From HOT-345 sp963531535 (GTDB taxonomy: Bacteria > Patescibacteriota > Gracilibacteria > Absconditabacterales > Absconditicoccaceae): DNA of 21,669 nt. The notes beneath the pieces were generated by a model. That model searched no databases and was not told the DNA's origin. It saw nothing but the letters and a program-made list of their open reading frames with translations. The position numbers and the translations under genes were made by a program. The stretch spans positions 1 to 21,669 of the forward strand of contig CAUSGX010000016.1 of the NCBI GenBank assembly GCA_963531535.1, given 5' to 3'. This document shows positions 17,461-21,669 of this stretch, piece by piece (the first letter of the stretch is position 1; every line of letters starts with the position of its first letter).

Positions 17461-17471
17461 GTAAAAACTTT
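17436..17471. repeat. 36-base palindrome containing the second NrdR-like box
   Basis: Perfect 16-base arms AAAGTTTTTACTACAA (17436-17451) and TTGTAGTAAAAACTTT (17456-17471) around GATA. As RNA it would form a stable 16-pair hairpin in the nrdD leader, ending about 46 bases before the start; as DNA it extends box 2 symmetrically. Confidence 0.85.
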
Positions 17472-17517
17472 CTATCTTGAAGTTCTATTTTTTTTATTTC
17501 CTAATTTTTGAGGTGGG

Positions 17518-19656
17518 ATGAGTATTCAGAAAGTAATTAAGAGAAGTGGGGAAGAAGTTGCATTTCAGCCAGAAAAGATCCGTATTGCTCTTCAAAAGGC
17601 AAATAAGGAAGTTTCTGAACCGATGCAAGCTGATGAAGTACTAATTAGTCAGATTCTTGAGCATTTACAGCAGGGAAAGGCTGGAACAATCGGTATTGAA
17701 GAGATTCAGGATTTTATTGAATCTGAGCTTATTCATGCTGATAAGTCTGAGTTAGCTAAGAAGTATATTATTTATCGTTATCAGAGAGCTTTGATTAGAA
17801 AAGCGAATACTACTGATGATTCGATTTTGTCATTGATTAGAAATAATAATGTTGAGGTAGGAAAAGAAAATTCAAACAAAGATTCTGCTTTAGCTTCAAC
17901 TCAGAGAGATTTGATTGCTGGTGAGGTGTCAAAAGATATTTCTCGTAGATTGCTTTTGCCAGAAGAAATTAGGGCGGCTCATGATCAAGGAATTTTGCAT
18001 TTTCACGATATGGATTATTTTATCCAGCCGATGTTTAATTGTTGTTTGGTGAATATCAAGGATATGTTTGAAAATGGGACTGTGATGAATGGGAAATTGA
18101 TTGAAACGCCAAAGAGTTTTCAGGTCGCATGTACAGTTATGACGCAGATTATTGCTTCTGTTGCTAGTGGGCAGTTTGGTGGACAGTCTGTAAATATTAA
18201 GCATCTCGGGAAATATCTTGCAGTAACGAGAAAAAAATATCAGAAAAAATATCAGGAACAATTCTGATCTCAGCTTTCTGATGAACAGATTGCTCAGCTC
18301 GTTGCCATGAGAATCAAAGATGAACTTGCATCTGGAGTGCAGACTATTCAATATCAGATCAATACTTTGATGACAACGAATGGGCAGTCTCCGTTTGTTA
18401 CTTTGTTTCTTGAGCTAGATGAGAAGGATGAATATTTGGAGGAAACAGCTCAGATTATTGAGGAAATTTTGACTCAGAGGCTTCAGGGGATCAAAAATGA
18501 ATCAGGAGTATATATCACTCCAGCTTTCCCAAAACTTGTTTATGTATTGGATGAGTGTAATGCACTCAAGTGAGGAAAATATGACTATTTGACTAAATTA
18601 GCTGTGAAATGTTCAGCAAAGAGAATGTATCCTGACTATATTTCTGCTAAAAAGATGAGAGAGCTTCATGATGGGAATGTCTTTGCTCCGATGGGATGCC
18701 GTTCATTCCTCTCTGATTGGAAAGATGAGAATGGAAACTATAAATATGAATGAAGGTTTAATCAAGGAGTGGTTACACTCAATATTCCACAGATTGCGAT
18801 TTTGACGAAAGGAGATGAAGTCTGATTTTTTAATCTTTTAGATGAGAGGTTGGAACTTTGTCGTAAAGCATTGATGTGTAGGCATGAGAACTTAAAAGGG
18901 ACACTTTCAGATATTAGTCCTATTCACTGGCAGTATGGAGCAATTGCGAGACTAAAAAAGGGAGAAAAGATTGATCGTTATTTGATGAATGGTTATTCGA
19001 CTATTAGTCTTGGATATATTGGACTTTATGAGGCTTCAATGTTGATTACTGGTGCTTCTCACACTCAGCCTAAGGGAGAGGCGTTTGCTCGTAAGGTGCT
19101 TCAGAGGATGACGGATGCATGCGCTAAATGGAGAGAGGAAAGTGGAATCTGATTTTCACTTTATGGGACTCCTGCGGAATCTCTTTGCTATAGATTTGCA
19201 AGAATTGATAAAAAGCAGTTTTGAGAGATTGAAAATGTAACTGACAAAGGGTATTATACCAACTCCTATCATGTAGATGTTAGAGAGCATATTGATGCGA
19301 TTGCGAAATTGGCTTTTGAGTCTCAGTTTCAGTCAATTTCTACTGGAGGAGCGATTTCGTATGTTGAAATCCCAAATATTCAGAAAAATCTGACAGCTCT
19401 TGAGACTTTAGTCAGGTTTATTTATGATAATATTCAGTATGCTGAATTTAATACGAAATCTGATTATTGTCAGGTATGTGGATTTGAGTGAGAGATCGTA
19501 GTTAATCAAGATATGCAGTGGGAATGTCCTCAGTGTAAGAATACTGATCAGAAAAAGATGAATGTAACGAGAAGAACCTGTGGATATCTAGGGGAAAATT
19601 TCTGGAATCTTGGAAAGACGAAAGAGATTTCGAAGAGAGTTTTGCATATTAATTAG
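17518..19656 (+). CDS. nrdD: Anaerobic (class III) ribonucleoside-triphosphate reductase
   Basis: 712 residues with seven TGA-encoded glycines; stop TAG. It reduces ribonucleotides to deoxyribonucleotides without oxygen, using a glycyl radical made by NrdG. N-terminal ATP-cone (MSIQKVIKRSGEEVAFQPEK, about 1-95), then the barrel with the active-site Cys394 in MGCRSFLS, GRFNQGVVTLNIP (first Gly from TGA), SISLGYIGLYE-type segment and GFSLYGTPAESLCYRF. The C-terminal zinc site is Cys651/654/670/673, and the radical Gly689 is in RRTCGYLG. Full length for the family. A weak AGGTGG lies 3 bases before the ATG. Paired NrdR-like boxes upstream suggest repression by NrdR. nrdG follows after 36 bases. 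Confidence 0.96.
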
Positions 19657-19712
19657 GAGGTTTATATATTTATATGGTAGAATCTGAGTTTTATGTATTA
19701 TGGGACTATTAA
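19655..19712 (+). promoter_or_regulatory. Strong Shine-Dalgarno and overlapping 12-codon ORF before nrdG
   Basis: AGGAGG (19655-19660) overlaps the nrdD stop. It lies 13 bases before an ATG (19674) that opens a 12-residue frame (MVESEFYVLWDY, stop TAA 19710-19712) running across the nrdG start in another frame, and 32 bases before the nrdG ATG itself. No in-frame earlier start for nrdG exists, because TAG stands at 19678-19680. It may be a translational coupling device or a chance open frame. Confidence 0.35.
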
Positions 19713-20295
19713 AAAGCTTGATTCTGCAAATGGGCCTGGGCTAAGGGTTTCGCTCTTTGTAAGCGGATGCCGTCACGCGTGTCCTGGGTGCTTCAATGCA
19801 CTCTCATGGAATTTTAAGTTTGGGAGAGTGTTTGATCAGGAGGTGATTGACGATATTTTACAGGAATTAGGCAAGGAATATGTCTCAGGTTTAAGTATTT
19901 TATGATGAGAGCCGCTCGTTCCTGAAAATCAGCCAGAAGTTCGAAATCTGATTTCTCAGGTGAGGAAGCATTATCCAGAGACTTCAATTTTGTGTTATTC
20001 TGGATATACGTATGAATTTATTAGAGAATATATGTGTCAGTATTTGCCTTATACTCAGCAGATTTTGCAGAATATTGATATTCTGATCGATGGGAGATTT
20101 GTGCAGGATCTGCTTGATCTGAAGTTGAAATTTAGGGGATCAAAAAATCAGAGGGTGATTGATGTTCCTCGTAGTTTAGGGCAAAATGAGGTAGTCTGGA
20201 GTAGTATTGTTGATGATCAGGCGAGTTATGTTTTTAGAGAGAGTCCTGAGATTGAGATGTTTGCTGAGGAGATAAGAACATTTGCAGAAAAATAG
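19693..20295 (+). CDS. nrdG: Anaerobic ribonucleotide reductase activating protein
   Basis: 200-residue radical-SAM activase that installs the glycyl radical on NrdD. The [4Fe-4S] site is GCRHACPGC (Cys26, 30, 33; CxxxCxxC), preceded by the typical NGPGLRVSLFVSGC. The SAM-contacting GGEPL motif at residues 71-75 is encoded TGA TGA GAG CCG CTC, so two adjacent reassigned codons supply both glycines; without reassignment the protein would end at residue 70. The C-terminal part (NIDILIDGRFVQDL, then LKFRGSKNQRVID) matches NrdG. Ends 1 base before a terminator. Confidence 0.96.
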
Positions 20296-20326
20296 AAAAA
20301 AGTCTGAAGAAATTCAGGCTTTTTTT
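20296..20326. terminator. Bidirectional terminator between nrdG and the ATPase gene
   Basis: Thirteen-pair stem AAAAAAGTCTGAA (20296-20308) with TTCAGGCTTTTTT (20313-20325), one T-G pair, loop GAAA, and T runs on both strands. It sits between the nrdG stop (20293-20295) and the - strand ATPase stop (20331-20329). Confidence 0.9.
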
Positions 20327-20328
20327 AA

Positions 20329-21609
20329 TTATTGTATATAAGGGAAGGCTCAAAACTCTGTTGAAATCATAAAATGCGGTAAAATAGTGAGTTCTTTCCC
20401 AAAAATTTCTGTTTTTTTTGCGGTGAGGGGAGTGGTTTTGATGTATTTTCTGACTTGGTGGCCGTAGCGTTCTTCAAAACTTTTGAAGACCTTGGGGGCT
20501 TTATCGCTGCTACTTTCTGAAATTACTATAGGAATTAGCATTCCTTCTGCATCACGAATAATAAAATCAATTGCTGAGTTATTGATTTTCTGGTAGGTAA
20601 AACATTTGTAGTTTTCTGGCAGGTTTTTGATGATCTCATTGTAGACAAAGTTTTTTATAGCCGTAATGTTGTTAGTTTTTGAGCCGAAATTTTCTGTCAT
20701 ATAACTCAGAAGTCCCATGTCTTCTATAGCGATCATTTTTTGGTGGGAAAGTTCCTTGGCTTTGTCTGTGAAAAAGTGAGGTATTGTTCTGATGATATAG
20801 GTGTCTTTGAGTAGGAGAATGTATTTTTTGAGAAGTGGGATAGAAAGATCGAGTTCTTCTGCTGCAGACTTGTATTTAAAGCCTTGCATATTTCTTTTAC
20901 AGAGATATTCTACTACTTCTTGAAACATCAAAATTTCTTCTCTATGAAATGAAAATCCAACATCTTTGTCATATACTTTTTGCAAAATTGCTCTTAGATG
21001 CTGTATTTTCTTTTCTTTTGTTGTTGCTTTGATAACCTCTGGATATCCTCATCGGGTAAGATATTCCTCGAGGAGATCTTGAAGTTCCCTGAACATAATT
21101 GGGCTTGGATTGTCTATAGTAAGGTAGGTTGTGTGGATTCCTCTATAGTAGAGAAAATCAAAAAATGACAAAGGATGAATGCTGATAGTTTGTGTGAGTT
21201 CAGATTTTTGGAGATTTTGATATTCTTCACTTTGGGTTTGTGCAATACCTGTTACGATGATTATTGTTTTGACCGTATTATCTTGGATGAGCTCGTCGAG
21301 CACGCTGATAATGTTTTTGCTGTACTGGATTTCATTAAGAAGAAGGAGGCTTGGCTCTTGAAAGTCGATTCCATACTTGATCTGCATGTAGCCTCTAAAA
21401 TCATCCGCATTGAGAAATTTTTTGGCAACAATGTCGTCTTCAAAAGAGAAATAGTATTTTTTGACTGAGATATCAGTGTCTAGTTGAAGTGTTTTGAGGA
21501 GGGTTGTTTTCCCAACTCCTCTGCTTCCGTGGAGAAAAATGAGCTTTTTCTCTCCTTTTTTGAGGATGTCTTTGATTTTTTGCAGATAATAAGGGCGAAA
21601 GATGAGCAT
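20329..21609 (-). CDS. AAA_14/DUF4143-type ATPase
   Basis: 426 residues with two TGA-encoded glycines: the first Gly of GGYPEV (codon 187), and one near the C-terminus, after which it runs AFPYIQ to TAA. The P-loop is GSRGVGKTT (28-36). The Walker B strand LLLLNEIQ (88-95) has Asn92 where the family usually has Asp. A sensor-1-like IIIVTG is at about 115. LTRGGYPEV opens the C-terminal DUF4143 part, which contains a winged-helix-like segment and a nuclease-like core (SAIDFIIRDAEGMLIPIVIS). This family is common, often multicopy, in small-genome bacteria and archaea; its function is unsettled. No Shine-Dalgarno before ATG. It converges on nrdG. Confidence 0.88.
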
Positions 21610-21669
21610 TGTTTTTTCTGAGAATAAATAATTGATTTATATTATTTTTCTTTTGTTTAGCAATATTTT
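21610..21669. other. AT-rich upstream region of the ATPase gene
   Basis: Sixty bases of A/T-rich DNA to the window edge. No gene, no ribosome-binding site; several TA-rich stretches could be -10 elements but none has a clear -35 partner. Confidence 0.4.

Larger units (their letters stand above)
17151..17517. other. Intergenic region between divergent lipoprotein and nrdD genes
   Basis: No substantial gene. It holds an 18-base direct repeat, a TTGACA (17238-17243) with only weak -10 candidates (TTTTAT/TTTATT), a possible 16-residue ORF at 17305-17355 (MRYEKVGFSLEM..., TGA as Gly) with no clear ribosome site, an A/T-only hairpin, and the paired NrdR-like boxes. I recognise no riboswitch or tRNA in it. 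Confidence 0.6.

Noticed and set aside
29..21609. TGA read as tryptophan (mycoplasma-type code 4)
   Set aside because: TGA sits at conserved Gly positions (GGAL in SecY, GGEP in NrdG, GV in uL6), and Trp is encoded by TGG.

Overview
The window is about 21.7 kb of AT-rich bacterial DNA in which TGA is read as glycine (translation table 25). In conserved proteins, in-frame TGA falls where the family has glycine: uL6 codon 76, SecY codon 71 (first G of GGAL), NrdD before RFNQGV, and two adjacent TGA codons for the GG of the GGEP motif in NrdG. Trp is TGG (uS14 ends KKASW). With the missing rpmD (uL30), this points to the candidate phyla radiation, specifically Absconditabacteria (SR1) or Gracilibacteria (BD1-5). 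I cannot separate these two from sequence alone. Under the standard code most genes break into fragments; under table 25 there are 15 intact protein genes and no convincing pseudogene.

Layout. (1) 29-4345, + strand: the end of the spc ribosomal operon, rpsN-rpsH-rplF-rplR-rpsE-rplO-secY, with a hairpin and a possible promoter before secY and an intrinsic terminator after it. (2) 4474-9782, + strand: a promoter, a 94-residue unknown protein and a 1,636-residue unknown protein without a signal peptide. The large one has coiled coils, a glycine-rich beta-like block and a Pro-rich repeat tail. (3) 9834-14735, + strand: a 1,633-residue secreted surface protein with a signal peptide, about five DUF11-like modules (two nearly duplicated), a Pro/Gly hinge and Cys-rich segments, followed by a cluster of hairpins. 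(4) 14905-15984, + strand: a WecA/MraY-type polyprenyl-phosphate sugar-phosphate transferase, convergent with (5) 16007-17119, - strand: a lipoprotein with a lytic-transglycosylase fold. (6) 17518-20295, + strand: nrdD-nrdG, the anaerobic class III ribonucleotide reductase and its activase, preceded by a pair of probable NrdR boxes. (7) 20329-21609, - strand: an AAA_14/DUF4143-type ATPase, convergent with nrdG.

Functionally, the window joins core translation and secretion genes to an envelope block (giant surface protein, lipid-linked glycan initiator, peptidoglycan-cleaving lipoprotein) and an anaerobic dNTP supply module. That fits a small, anaerobic, host-attached or predatory cell, but lifestyle is inference. 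TGA-for-Gly use is uneven: nearly absent in ribosomal genes and in the DUF11 modules, heavy in the 3' part of the surface-protein gene and the second half of the giant gene. Most starts lack a Shine-Dalgarno sequence.
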